53,628 nucleotides of DNA, taken from contig CALJJQ010000078.1 in the NCBI GenBank assembly GCA_937973965.1, forward strand, positions 1 through 53,628. The letters run 5' to 3'. The notes below the pieces were generated by a model. The model saw only the letters and a list, made by a program, of their open reading frames with translations, was not told the DNA's origin and did not search any database. The DNA is from an uncultured Calothrix sp. (lineage in GTDB: Bacteria > Cyanobacteriota > Cyanobacteriia > Cyanobacteriales > Nostocaceae). Below are positions 25,542 through 33,695 of this stretch, in pieces; the stretch's first letter is position 1; each line of letters starts with the position of its first letter. Made by a program: the position numbers and the translations under genes.

Positions 25542-26126
25542 ATGTTAGCAAAAAACCAACTACTTGCAGCTATAGCTCCGGTAAATCGGGGGCTAAAAGC
25601 AACGGAGTTAGAAAAACAAGCTATCCTCGCAGCGATTGCCACCTTAGAGGACTTTAATCCTACTCCCCGCCCTTTAGAAGCTCTGGAACTGCTAGAGGGT
25701 GATTGGCGATTAATATACACCACAAGTAGGGAACTTTTAAACCTGGAGCGCTTGCCTTTTTCACACCTGGGTCAAATTTATCAGTGTATTCGCACAAAAA
25801 CCAATAGTGTTTATAACATTGCGGAAATTTTTGGTCTACCGTATCTGGACGGAATTGTCACCGCTTGCGCTCGGTTTTCACCAGTTAGCCAACGTCGAGT
25901 CGAAGTTCGATTCCGGCGTTCTGTGATTGGTTTAAGTCGGTTAATTGGCTATAAATCGCCCTCCCAACTCATCACTGATATAGAAAATGGTAAAAAGTTT
26001 ACCGCATTGGATTTTACGATTTCCGCCAATAATAATCCCGGTTGGTTAGATATTACATATCTAGATCCGGATTTACGGATTGGTCGTGGTAATCGAGAAA
26101 ATGTATTTGTCTTAACACGAAATTGA
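25542..26126 (+). CDS. PAP/fibrillin family protein
   Basis: This 194-residue protein matches the plastid-lipid-associated (fibrillin) family: an N-terminal helix, then the lipocalin-like core with LLEGDWRLIYTTSRELLNLE (about 50-69) and the C-terminal LDITYLDPDLRIGRGN (about 168-183). The RxGRG-containing end is the usual family hallmark. Fibrillins bind lipophilic compounds at thylakoids or plastoglobules, and cyanobacterial members are linked to light and photooxidative stress. It has no signal peptide or membrane helix. ATG 25542 follows aaggg about 7 bp upstream. Divergent from the DUF3134 gene, convergent with the linker genes. Confidence 0.85.
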   Translation: MLAKNQLLAAIAPVNRGLKATELEKQAILAAIATLEDFNPTPRPLEALELLEGDWRLIYTTSRELLNLERLPFSHLGQIYQCIRTKTNSVYNIAEIFGLPYLDGIVTACARFSPVSQRRVEVRFRRSVIGLSRLIGYKSPSQLITDIENGKKFTALDFTISANNNPGWLDITYLDPDLRIGRGNRENVFVLTRN

Positions 26127-26676
26127 GTCATTACATAGGTGGTGATTGCGAACAAGAAAATATTCGATCTCCTAGAAAATGTCAAGGATGGTGAGAAACA
26201 TTTTTTTGAGTTCAGTAGTTAAACATGGGTTAAACGTGAGTTAAAACAGCTATTTTGGCTGATTTATGCCAAAATGCCAAGCAGGGAAATACCAGCATTG
26301 GGATAGATTTCTAGTATTTTGCTTTGGTTTTAGCTTTCTCGTTAGTTGTAAACGAGTTTCCGCCCACGACGCACCTACCGATTGGTAGAACATCTGGGGA
26401 TTTTGGATTTTGGATTTTGGATTTTGGATTGATACTTCGCGCGCTGATATATTTCCCTTTTGGTTTGTTGACTGTTGACTGTAGAGCGGTAGATTGCTAC
26501 GTCTCTTCGACTATTAACCATCGAATAACCAGAACATTCCCCAACCGACTTTTTTTGCTGTTCAAGCTAAATAACGGTCAACGATTAACTGTGTGAATTA
26601 GAATTTAATCCAATCACAGCTAATCATCAACCGTTCGGTTCAATCTTCCTATTGGTGGTTGTTATTGGTTTTTTAT
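26127..26676. other. Intergenic region with attttgg heptamers
   Basis: About 550 bp between convergent genes. It holds four tandem heptamers (attttgg, 26397-26430), a gttgactgttgact unit (about 26467) and a partial tagagcggtagattgctacgt palindrome. The 90-codon frame here is a translation of these repeats. No terminator is obvious. Confidence 0.5.
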
Positions 26677-27432
26677 CTATACAATTTCCGTAATACTGAC
26701 TATTTTACCTCCAGTCCGATGAATTCTTTGGATTTGGGGGGTCATTTTGCTGGCGGACACAATGTACTCAGTATTACTACGATGACGTGGTGCGTCGAAT
26801 TTTGCTCCAGCAACTAAAATTTTGAACCGCTTTTCGGTAGCGGGAACCCCACTTGTCGATTTAATTTTGCTGGGACTGTTAGTGGCGATCGCAGACACTA
26901 ACCGGGAATCTTTGGCGGCTTTGGAGGTTTCGGCAAAACCCCTTACCAAGTCAAACATGTGGTTGTAAGCCACCTGTTTCTGTCCTACTTGGGTGGAAGC
27001 ACCGCGATAGTAGGGAACGATATTTTCGCCAAAGGCATTGTTATATTCGATGCTATCAAGATAGGAGTCAATTTCCGTATCGTAACCGCTTTCAGCATAA
27101 CGGCGAATATGCTCGGAAATTTCTGCCTGGTCTGCGGGAGCGCGTCCTAATAAATGTTTGAAGTTCAATTCCACAAACCGATAGGGTGAAGAACTTTCAA
27201 AAAAACGCTCCCGATACAAATCGGACTTGGCAATTGCTCTGACAAAATCCCGGACAGTAATTCTGCGATCGCACAATTGGGATTCGGCAGTTGTCAAGCG
27301 CTCGCTTTCCATTAAATGGGCATTTCCCAGCACCTGTTTGTAAGCAGCACGGATGACCGCTTCCACCTCTTCCAGGGAACTGGTTGACCGCAATTCTGTC
27401 GGCGCAGTCGCGTTGATAACTATACTTCCCAT
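26677..27432 (-). CDS. cpeD: Phycobilisome rod linker, phycoerythrin-associated type
   Basis: This 251-residue linker has an N-terminal PBS-linker domain (about 16-145) with VIRAAYKQVLGNAHLMESER, ITVRDFVRAIAKSDLYRERF and LNFKHLLGRAP. A CpcD-like domain (about 200-251) follows, ending RIHRTGGKIVSI. This layout is that of rod linkers sitting inside hexamers, not of rod-core CpcG (no CpcG-type C-terminus) or membrane CpcL. With its CpeC-like upstream neighbour it is best read as CpeD-like; CpeE or a PecC/CpcC relative is possible, so the symbol is tentative. It starts 57 bp after the cpeC-like gene and is probably cotranscribed. No pigment subunit genes are in the window. Confidence 0.75.
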   Translation of the reverse strand: MGSIVINATAPTELRSTSSLEEVEAVIRAAYKQVLGNAHLMESERLTTAESQLCDRRITVRDFVRAIAKSDLYRERFFESSSPYRFVELNFKHLLGRAPADQAEISEHIRRYAESGYDTEIDSYLDSIEYNNAFGENIVPYYRGASTQVGQKQVAYNHMFDLVRGFAETSKAAKDSRLVSAIATNSPSKIKSTSGVPATEKRFKILVAGAKFDAPRHRSNTEYIVSASKMTPQIQRIHRTGGKIVSITEIV

Positions 27433-27489
27433 TGGTATAACTCCTTACAAAAATGGTTTATCACCGATTCTGACAACAATTTGCAGTAA

Positions 27490-28359
27490 TCAGTTAACAG
27501 GAGTAATGCTGGCGATCACACCGCCCATTTTATGAATCCGTTGGTACTCTTCCGATAGCTTGTTGTAAGGAACAATGAAGACTTGGTTGGCACGACGGAA
27601 TTTGGAAATCCGATTTACCGCATTCGCTCTGTAGCCTGTCACCTCAATCCGATATGATTTACCGTCTTCTGTTGCACCCGCACCATGACGCGATCGCGAA
27701 CCAAATGCCGGATTCTGGAATGACCAACCTTCCGATGCACCACTCGGTGGAACCACTGGAGTCGGCGTGTTTTGAATCACTAGTGCATTTAAGCGGGGAC
27801 GATTTCCGGCTAAGTTACCCTTCAAATCGCTACTGGAAGCACCCCGTAATAGCTGGAACATGTGGGTAAATTCCACCATGCTCTGTCCATTTTGGGTTTT
27901 GTAGCCGCGATAATAGGGAACGGTATTTTCACCGTAGGCAGATTGATACTCATCGCTATCGAGATAGGAATCAATCTCCGCCGTAAATCCACCTGCGTCT
28001 AAAATAGCGCTGTGTGCTTTCATTTCTTCGTAGCTATCAGGAGCGCGACCCAGCAAATGTTTGAAATTCAACTCAATCGCCCGATAGCGCGAACAACTGT
28101 CAAAAAAACGAGAACGGTATAATTCTGACTTAGCTACTTGTCGCACAAACTCGCGCACGCTAATCTCACCACCCTTGAGTTGGGACTCAGGAATTGCGAG
28201 ACGTTCGCTTTCCATTACATACGCATTCCCTAAGACCTGCTTATAGACTGCTCGGATGACGGTTTCTACGTCTTCTGCCGAACACCCTGTCCAGAGTTCG
28301 ATTGGAGGGGTATCTTCAAAAGCTGCCACTCCTAACCGTGATGCTGGTCCGAAAGCCAT
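27490..28359 (-). CDS. cpeC: Phycobilisome rod linker, phycoerythrin-associated (CpeC type)
   Basis: This 289-residue linker has a PBS-linker domain (about 25-155) and a C-terminal CpcD-like domain (about 234-289, YRIEVTGYRANAVNRISKFR). The start MAFGPASRLGVAAFEDTPP and the block SRYRAIELNFKHLLGRAP match recalled CpeC proteins of chromatically adapting Calothrix/Fremyella closely. Further CpeC-like marks are VMESERL, SHxILD-type loops and QSMVEFTHMFQL. It would organise phycoerythrin hexamers at the rod tip. The ATG at 28359 follows gggag, a good ribosome site. It is first of a two-gene unit with the cpeD-like gene. In chromatic adapters cpeC genes are green-light regulated; nothing decisive is visible upstream. 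Confidence 0.85.
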   Translation of the reverse strand: MAFGPASRLGVAAFEDTPPIELWTGCSAEDVETVIRAVYKQVLGNAYVMESERLAIPESQLKGGEISVREFVRQVAKSELYRSRFFDSCSRYRAIELNFKHLLGRAPDSYEEMKAHSAILDAGGFTAEIDSYLDSDEYQSAYGENTVPYYRGYKTQNGQSMVEFTHMFQLLRGASSSDLKGNLAGNRPRLNALVIQNTPTPVVPPSGASEGWSFQNPAFGSRSRHGAGATEDGKSYRIEVTGYRANAVNRISKFRRANQVFIVPYNKLSEEYQRIHKMGGVIASITPVN

Positions 28360-28608
28360 TCAACTTACTCCCAGTTAACAACAAATTGTTTGAGATTTTT
28401 TGGTTTTTCTGTTGAAATTCACACCAGATGTCACAAAACTTCAGGTTCGTTCCTTTTGTGTTTCCGAATTTTTACAGTGACATACTCCCTTGTAATTCGG
28501 GATTCACAAACATTTACCTGAGTTGCTTTTCTGTATCGCAAATTCCCTTTCTCATTTTCGTATGGGATTGAAACGATATTTATTAAAATTTGTAAAATTT
28601 TACCTTGT
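28360..28608. promoter_or_regulatory. Upstream region of the linker operon
   Basis: About 250 bp of non-coding DNA before cpeC must hold the operon promoter and leader. The minus strand has tttgttgttaactgggag just before the start codon, partly like the ttgtta repeats reported for phycoerythrin promoters, but the spacing does not match, so I do not call an operator. Confidence 0.35.
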
Positions 28609-28735
28609 TAAGTAGGTGGGTGGTAAAAATTGTCGTTGAGATCAGGGAGTAGGGAGTAGTGAGAGACGCGATATATCGCGTCTGTACGGGAGTAAGGCTT
28701 TGAGACGAATGAACGGTTGCGTTGCGATTTTATAC
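28609..28735. repeat. MITE-like element, left part only
   Basis: It begins taagtaggtgggtggtaaaa, contains agggagtagggagt and the perfect 20-bp palindrome agacgcgatatatcgcgtct (28664-28683), and continues tacgggagtaaggcttt. It matches 3725-3850, but its right inverted end is missing and the sequence runs straight into the retropepsin-like fragment. Confidence 0.6.
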
Positions 28736-28749
28736 TCAAAATCAAAACA

Positions 28750-28911
28750 ATGAGTAACACTGAACAGTTCCCCTTTACCAGTTTTGATACAAGATTGGGT
28801 GAAGCTAGATTTCTTGCCTACATGCTGATTCAGCTTATAAACCAGCAATCAACTGTAACAATTTCTGCATTATTAGATACAGATGCCACAGTTAATGTAC
28901 TGCCTTATTAA
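28750..28911 (+). pseudogene. Retropepsin-like aspartic protease, N-terminal fragment
   Basis: Fifty-three codons starting MSNTEQFPFTSFDT and ending LLDTDATVNVLPY before a stop. Small cyanobacterial clan AA proteases, as I recall them, run to about 120 residues with LLDTGATVNVLPY at this point. Here the active-site Gly is Asp and the protein stops right after, so it is a broken copy. The preceding repeat at 28609-28735 may have caused the damage. Confidence 0.65.
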
Positions 28912-29064
28912 TCAAAGCCATCAATTTACTAGCCGCGATGCTCCAGAGGAGCCGCTACGCGATCGCAGAAAAACCCCCAAAAGAAATTATTGATCTAATT
29001 AGGACTTGCTGAAAAATAGTAAAGCTATTCCCTATTCTTTTATCAGTATCTTCATATTAAACCC

Positions 29065-29493
29065 CTATAAATCAACTTTTTTACGCAACCAATTGCGGAA
29101 GTTAGGATGATACAAACTGTATCGGATTTCGTGATTTACTTGATGCATTTGTAAAAACTCAAACCAGTTTTCTAAAACTTCTTCGACATCGAATATGTTT
29201 ATTGTGTCCATATCAGGAGTTGATGGGTTTATTTGGTGAATCCTTTGTAGGATTGAACTTGCTGATATACCTTCATTTTCCGCAGTTGCGAGAATTTGCA
29301 ATATTTTCATAGCAATATCAGAGAAACCCTCAAATTCACCATCATCTAGATTTTGTAATTGGAAACGAACAATTAATTGCTGGCGAATTTTCTGGAGAAA
29401 TAATTCGGGACGATTCATCCCCTCAGCACGAATATTAAAAAAGCAAATAGTTTCTGGATAATCTAAAAGATCAAAGAAGAAATCATCCGTGAG
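29065..29493 (-). pseudogene. C-terminal fragment of a probable STAND/AAA-type ATPase
   Basis: The frame is open from 29493 to 29065 and has an ATG only at 29418 (117 codons from there). Upstream of that ATG it still reads protein-like sequence (DDFFFDLLDYPETICFFNI), which shows that the true gene began further up. The C-terminal LYHPNFRNWLRKKVDL resembles the end of NACHT/STAND-type ATPase modules. No Walker motifs remain. It probably formed the end of a conflict-type NTPase. The family call is tentative; that it is a fragment is firmer. Its 5' end lies against the divergent TRADD-associated gene. Confidence 0.5.
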
Positions 29494-29502
29494 CTATTGC
29501 AG

Positions 29503-29712
29503 ATGACCCGTAAAAGCTACAACCTTGCATTCGGTGTTACTGCTGCATCTGCGTTGATGACTCTCTTTGGTGTTGGACTGTTATATTTCAACGAAGTGTC
29601 TGAAGCTACTCTCACCGCATCCGGTGGAGTATTGACGACCTTAATTAGTGTTCAACATACCGAACAGAAAAAGGGAGAGCTTTGTGAATTGTTAAAGAAA
29701 CTGTCTGAATAA
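29503..29712 (+). CDS. TRADD-N-associated membrane domain protein (short or truncated)
   Basis: The 69-residue product has two membrane segments (residues about 8-29, FGVTAASALMTLFGVGLLYF, and 36-50, ATLTASGGVLTTLIS), then a charged tail QHTEQKKGELCELLKKL. The helix-SxxGxLL-helix pattern matches the cyanobacterial TRADD-N-associated two-transmembrane domain I recall from predicted NTPase conflict systems. The frame is open for 13 more codons upstream (KIKEEIIRELLQ, helical), but the only starts are TTG 29497 and ATG 29503. The usual N-terminal TRADD-N part is therefore absent. It may be a stand-alone membrane effector or a remnant. Confidence 0.6.
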   Translation: MTRKSYNLAFGVTAASALMTLFGVGLLYFNEVSEATLTASGGVLTTLISVQHTEQKKGELCELLKKLSE

Positions 29713-29735
29713 CGTTTGTCAGTGACATTTTTGTC

Positions 29736-29764
29736 CTCGTCCCCATACGGAACATGGGGATGAG
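29736..29764. repeat. Hairpin between TRADD-associated gene and glcE
   Basis: The 11-bp arms ctcgtccccat and atggggatgag pair with one G-T. No T run follows on either strand, so it is not a classic terminator, although it lies between convergent genes where one would be expected. Confidence 0.5.
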
Positions 29765-29786
29765 AAGACGAGAAAAATCCACATTT

Positions 29787-31055
29787 CTAACCAACTACGA
29801 ACCTACCGGGATTGAGAAGATTATTGGGGTCAAATTGGGATTTAATCGATTGCATTAAACCCCGTGCATTGCCACTATAACCCCAAACGTCTAATTCGCT
29901 TTTGACGGAGGGGGGAGCGATTTGCACGGTTAGGTATCCTTGATGGGATTGACTTAATGTCCGGATTTGTTTAACTTGGTCGATATTACGGCATTGAATA
30001 TTACCGATACCGCTACCGAGGTGAATTCGACCCATTTCGATGTTGGTAAGTAGTTCGATGGCATAGCTGGGTAATATGCCAATTTTAGCCATAATTGCTT
30101 CCCCTGTGAGAGGGGTATATATTTCCTGGGGCGATCGCAACCACAATTTGGTTTCTTCTTCCCCTTCATAGGTTTGGTGGTGTAAGTTGAAACTGTCGGC
30201 GATATGAATGATTTTCTGGGTTTGTTCCTGGACGCTTTCCCAAATACTTTGAAATCTCACCATAATTCCCAATCCCTGACCTAAACCGAGTTTTGTCACC
30301 AATCCCTGACTTAGCAAATCAAATTGGGTCGGTGTCAGGGCGCTGTTACGTATTGTACTGGCTGCTTGGGCGATCGCATCGGTTTCTCCCACTAAAACCA
30401 CTGTCTTGGAAGCTTCCTGAATTGGATATAACCGTAGTGTCACCTGGGTAATTACCCCTAAACTCCCGTAGGAACCTGTAAATAATTTCATCAGGTCATA
30501 CCCAGCGACATTTTTGACTACCCGTCCCCCAGCTTTGGCAATTTTTCCATCTGCTCTGACAAAGCTGATTCCTAATACCTGTTCCCGCACACTTCCATAG
30601 CGCTGTCGCATGGAACCTGTGTCCCCCGTGGCAATAATTCCACCAATGGTGGCCATTTCTGGATAGAAAGGATCTACGGCAAAAAATTGTCCCGTGGGTT
30701 GGAGCAGGGTTTGCAAATCGCTGAATTTCACTCCTGCTTGCAGGGTGACGGTAAAATCACCGACAGCATGTTCTACAACCTGATTTAAACGTTGGGTGCT
30801 AATGACTACATCTATTTGGTCGGCGATATTTCCCCAATCCAATTTACTAGCGTTACCACACAATAGTAATCGCCATTTTGCCAATGATGCAGCCTGGATT
30901 ATTTCCGCCAGTTGTTCGGGAGTTTCTGGGTAAACTACGCAACCAGGTACTTTTTTCGTTACCAATTGGATGCGTTGTTGTTCACTAGCTGCTAGATTTT
31001 CCCAAGGTGTCACCCCGGTTGATCCGACTATTGATTCTAAGGTTTGATTTACCAA
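29787..31055 (-). CDS. glcE: FAD-binding oxidoreductase, glycolate dehydrogenase subunit GlcE-like
   Basis: This 422-residue protein has an N-terminal PCMH FAD-binding domain (about 32-215). FAD contacts are in CGNASKLDWG (about 66-75), the TIGGIIATGDTGSMRQRYGS stretch (about 135-154) and the AGYDLMKLFTGSYGSLGVIT segment (about 184-203). The C-terminal domain is the GlcE type. In bacteria GlcD, GlcE and GlcF oxidise glycolate to glyoxylate in photorespiration; glcD and glcF are not in the window. The start is TTG at 31055, supported by GGAGG 4 bases upstream of it and the absence of any in-frame ATG before the conserved core. It is downstream of recR and the DUF1537 gene. Confidence 0.87.
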   Translation of the reverse strand: MVNQTLESIVGSTGVTPWENLAASEQQRIQLVTKKVPGCVVYPETPEQLAEIIQAASLAKWRLLLCGNASKLDWGNIADQIDVVISTQRLNQVVEHAVGDFTVTLQAGVKFSDLQTLLQPTGQFFAVDPFYPEMATIGGIIATGDTGSMRQRYGSVREQVLGISFVRADGKIAKAGGRVVKNVAGYDLMKLFTGSYGSLGVITQVTLRLYPIQEASKTVVLVGETDAIAQAASTIRNSALTPTQFDLLSQGLVTKLGLGQGLGIMVRFQSIWESVQEQTQKIIHIADSFNLHHQTYEGEEETKLWLRSPQEIYTPLTGEAIMAKIGILPSYAIELLTNIEMGRIHLGSGIGNIQCRNIDQVKQIRTLSQSHQGYLTVQIAPPSVKSELDVWGYSGNARGLMQSIKSQFDPNNLLNPGRFVVG

Positions 31056-31072
31056 TTTACCTCCAATTTTTT

Positions 31073-31147
31073 TGTAATTCGTAATTCGTAATAGCCTGCT
31101 TCCCGCGTAGCGGGTATTACGTACGCGAAGCGTTGCCGCAGGCTATT
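31073..31147. repeat. Composite palindromic repeat, A-B copy
   Basis: taattcgtaattcgtaat leads into unit A (gcttcccgcgtagcgggtat, hairpin cccgc/gcggg) and unit B (acgcgaagcgttgccgcagg), ending gctattaaaa. It begins 18 bp before glcE and ends 6 bp from the stop codon of the DUF1537 gene. The same units recur at 46855-47042 and 48003-48059, also right after stop codons. Confidence 0.75.
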
Positions 31148-31152
31148 AAAAA

Positions 31153-32475
31153 TTACCTAGCCGTTAACCGTTTATAAACGGTGAACAGAGCATTTTCATC
31201 CCCCACGTTTCCTGGAAATAAAACTACTGGTAAATTGGGAAATAAAGGATGCTCAGAGGATGTTGTCACCATTGAGACTCCGGCTAAAATTTGCCCTAGC
31301 AATCGAGCGGATGTTAGGGCTAACCCGTCGCTGAGAACGTCGTTGGAAGTAATTCCACCTTTACTAATTAAAAAGCCGATATCTCTGGGTAAACCACGAA
31401 CGAGATCCATGAGTAAACTGGAAACCCGAATCCCAAAGTCTAAACGGGTTTTACTGTCTGCAAAGGTCAATTCTTGGCGACTTGTGTAGACAATGGGGGT
31501 TTTCCCTTGTTGATGTATTGTTTGCACTGTTTTTAACACATCCTCCAGGATACTTTCTTCTACTCCACCGTCACCTTCTAGCAGTTTACTGACTTCCACT
31601 TCTACCCCAGCAACCCCATCCGCTTGCAGTAATCGTGTTAACTGCTGAGTTGTTTTTTTGACATGGGAACCGACTATTACCGCTCCCGGTTGACCGTTGC
31701 GTACGTACTGGGACATTTTTTCGGCTGGAATCGGTTGGGGAGGTAAAGCGGCTAAAGCGGTTAAAATACTGGCTGCACTGCGAAAGAGAAATCTTTTCCC
31801 TTGACTTGCTGCGGTTAGAATGTCTTCGGCGAAGCGGTTTAAATCGGCTTGGGTTTCCCCATCGACGACGACACATTGATTGTCATGTAATTCTAACAAT
31901 TTATCCAAACAACCAGCCCGAATATCTGCCAGTAATAGCCGAGTTACTTCCTCCGCAAGGATGCGTCCTTGGGTTTTTTCTTCTACATACTTAGGCAAGT
32001 AACTATACTTGTATCCAAATACGGAATCACGGGCAAATTCGGTTTCATGGACAGGAGTCGGTACACCATTTACGAGCAGATAATGAATACTATCTTTGGT
32101 AAACCTTCCGCCTTCAAAAAAGGCTGGAACCAAAAAATGGGCATCAAAACCGCCTAATTCCCATGCGATCGCATCGGTTTCTATGGGGTAATGACCTCGT
32201 AAGGTGGAATCGGAACGACTTACAACCAAAAAATCGCTGATATTTTCTGCTTTTAAAGCCGCTTTTAAATTTTGGCAGATTTCCCGCGTTCGCGATGCGG
32301 CGTTTTCCGGGGTGAGAGCGCGGGTATTTGTTAATACGAAAAAAATTGGTGCGCGATCGCGTAATCCCATCCGCAGTGTTTCCACGTCCCAATCCATCAG
32401 TAGTAAACAACTGTGGACGGTTTGCGAACCTGTCGGATCGTCATCAAGGACAATAATTTTTGGTTGTGCAGTCAT
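31153..32475 (-). CDS. Four-carbon acid sugar kinase family protein (DUF1537 type)
   Basis: This 440-residue kinase has an N-terminal sugar-acid-binding domain with DDDPTGSQTVH (11-21), VVSRSDSTLRGHYPIE (about 84-99) and PAFFEGGR. A C-terminal nucleotide-binding domain has VVGSHVKKTTQQL-type and SKGGITSNDVL motifs (about 369-379). Family members phosphorylate threonate, erythronate or related acids at O4. No partner dehydrogenase (PdxA2/DenD type) is adjacent; instead it sits between recR (5 bp upstream) and glcE (97 bp downstream), which suggests cotranscription. ATG 32475 gives MTAQPKIIVLDDDPTG. The true substrate in cyanobacteria is unknown. Confidence 0.88.
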   Translation of the reverse strand: MTAQPKIIVLDDDPTGSQTVHSCLLLMDWDVETLRMGLRDRAPIFFVLTNTRALTPENAASRTREICQNLKAALKAENISDFLVVSRSDSTLRGHYPIETDAIAWELGGFDAHFLVPAFFEGGRFTKDSIHYLLVNGVPTPVHETEFARDSVFGYKYSYLPKYVEEKTQGRILAEEVTRLLLADIRAGCLDKLLELHDNQCVVVDGETQADLNRFAEDILTAASQGKRFLFRSAASILTALAALPPQPIPAEKMSQYVRNGQPGAVIVGSHVKKTTQQLTRLLQADGVAGVEVEVSKLLEGDGGVEESILEDVLKTVQTIHQQGKTPIVYTSRQELTFADSKTRLDFGIRVSSLLMDLVRGLPRDIGFLISKGGITSNDVLSDGLALTSARLLGQILAGVSMVTTSSEHPLFPNLPVVLFPGNVGDENALFTVYKRLTAR

Positions 32476-32480
32476 CCTGG

Positions 32481-33038
32481 TTACTCCAATTCCCGCCGAC
32501 CTTCTAAAGCACGCGCTAGGGTTACTTCGTCAGCGTATTCTAAATCGCCTCCTACAGGTAAACCAAAGGCAATCCGCGTTACTTTCGTAAAGGGCTTCAG
32601 TAATTGTCCCACATACAGGGTCGTTGTTTCACCTTCAACGCTGGGACTAATTGCCAAAATTACCTCTTTGAGTTGTTGTTGACTCACCCGTCGTACTAAG
32701 GCTTGAATTGTCAACTGTTCTGGTCCAATGCCATCAATGGGGGAAATCACACCCCCCAGGACATGGTATTTACCTTTGTATTCACGGGTTTTCTCTAAGG
32801 CAATTACATCACGGGAATCGGCAACCACACAAATTACCCCATTATCGCGGTTCGGATTGCGACAAATTTCACAGACCGGTTCCGATGATAGGTGAAAACA
32901 AACCTGACAAAGACCAACTTGTTTTTTTGCTTCCACCAAAGCCCTCGCAAGGGCTTCAATTTCCGCTTCTGGACGTTTAATAATATGCAGTGCTAAACGT
33001 TGGGCCGTTTTTGGACCAACTCCCGGTAAGCGCTGCAA
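32481..33038 (-). CDS. recR: Recombination mediator protein RecR
   Basis: RecR acts with RecO to load RecA at gaps. Visible parts are the helix-hairpin-helix [18 protein letters not shown], the four-Cys zinc finger ([17 protein letters not shown]), the Toprim domain with [12 protein letters not shown], and [15 protein letters not shown]. From TTG 33038 the product is 185 residues, starting inside the first conserved helix. The frame is open to 33107 and codes [12 protein letters not shown] just upstream, which other RecR proteins have, but no ATG, GTG or TTG lies there. An ACG at 33075-33077, 8 bp after GGAG, could be the real start. The gene is 5 bp upstream of the DUF1537 gene. Confidence 0.92.
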   Translation of the reverse strand: MQRLPGVGPKTAQRLALHIIKRPEAEIEALARALVEAKKQVGLCQVCFHLSSEPVCEICRNPNRDNGVICVVADSRDVIALEKTREYKGKYHVLGGVISPIDGIGPEQLTIQALVRRVSQQQLKEVILAISPSVEGETTTLYVGQLLKPFTKVTRIAFGLPVGGDLEYADEVTLARALEGRRELE

Positions 33039-33499
33039 CTGTTCAATTAATCTGGCTAGTGGACGTGCGTAAACCGTAGGTGTATCTCCAGTATTTTTGT
33101 ACCTTGCCTATTTTATCGGATTTGGAGTGAATTGGGGAATTTGAATCCTGATATCTACTCCCTTGCAAGTAAGTCGGGAATAGTTCGTGACGGGAGTAGG
33201 AAAAAATCACTTTCAAGCTTCCCACATCGCTTGGACGCTTTGAGAACCGTTGTTTTCATTCACGATTGTTGCGATTGCTCCCTTACGACCCTACGGTCGA
33301 TCCGCTACGCTAAGAAGTGCAATGACGAAAAACTCCAGTTTTGATGATGGACGAGGTTTAACTCATGTCTACCCCCTACTCCCTAATTTACCAGCGAGAA
33401 ATGGTGACTATTGAATTGACACTCTCCTCTCCCCTACCCTTAGCCGTTCGCGTGAGCGTCTCGCTAGAGAGGGGATTCTGTAATCTACCTCGTCACTTG
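33039..33499. other. Intergenic region upstream of recR
   Basis: About 460 bp with no gene beyond the possible recR extension. It contains the hairpin gaccctacggtc (about 33287), scattered ACTCCCT heptamers and taccctt/agagaggggatt inverted fragments (about 33440-33480) typical of IS or MITE debris. Short minus- and plus-strand frames here look random. Confidence 0.35.
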
Positions 33500-33643
33500 C
33501 TCCAATAGGCTTTCGCCTAAAAGAGTAGCGGTAACGAGTCCTACAGCTTTACTTCAGGGATGTCCTCCCCTAGCTTGTCTTGCAAGATTTAAAATGTTTA
33601 TTGCTGCATTGTTGCTGTTTCTCAAGGTTTTTCGGCGTATTTC
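33500..33643 (-). mobile_element. IS200/IS605-type remnant: TnpB C-terminus and end hairpin
   Basis: The minus strand reads a short frame (33554-33643) with LRNSNNAAINILNLARQARG before a stop, the zinc-ribbon-adjacent C-terminal block of TnpB-type proteins. About 35 bp further on is the perfect hairpin taggctttcgccta (33506-33519), like the subterminal hairpins of IS200/IS605 right ends. The rest of tnpB and tnpA are gone. Confidence 0.65.
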
Positions 33644-33695
33644 TTATAATCAAGTCAATTTTTACTACTGGAAAAGTATTTCTGGATGAACATGA

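Noticed and set aside
27490-28359. Rod-core linker CpcG or membrane linker CpcL
   Set aside because: The C-terminus is a CpcD-like domain and the N-terminus matches CpeC; there is no CpcG tail or membrane helix.
32204-32590. 128-codon frame antisense to the DUF1537 gene
   Set aside because: Shadow of a conserved kinase gene; no start context or motif.
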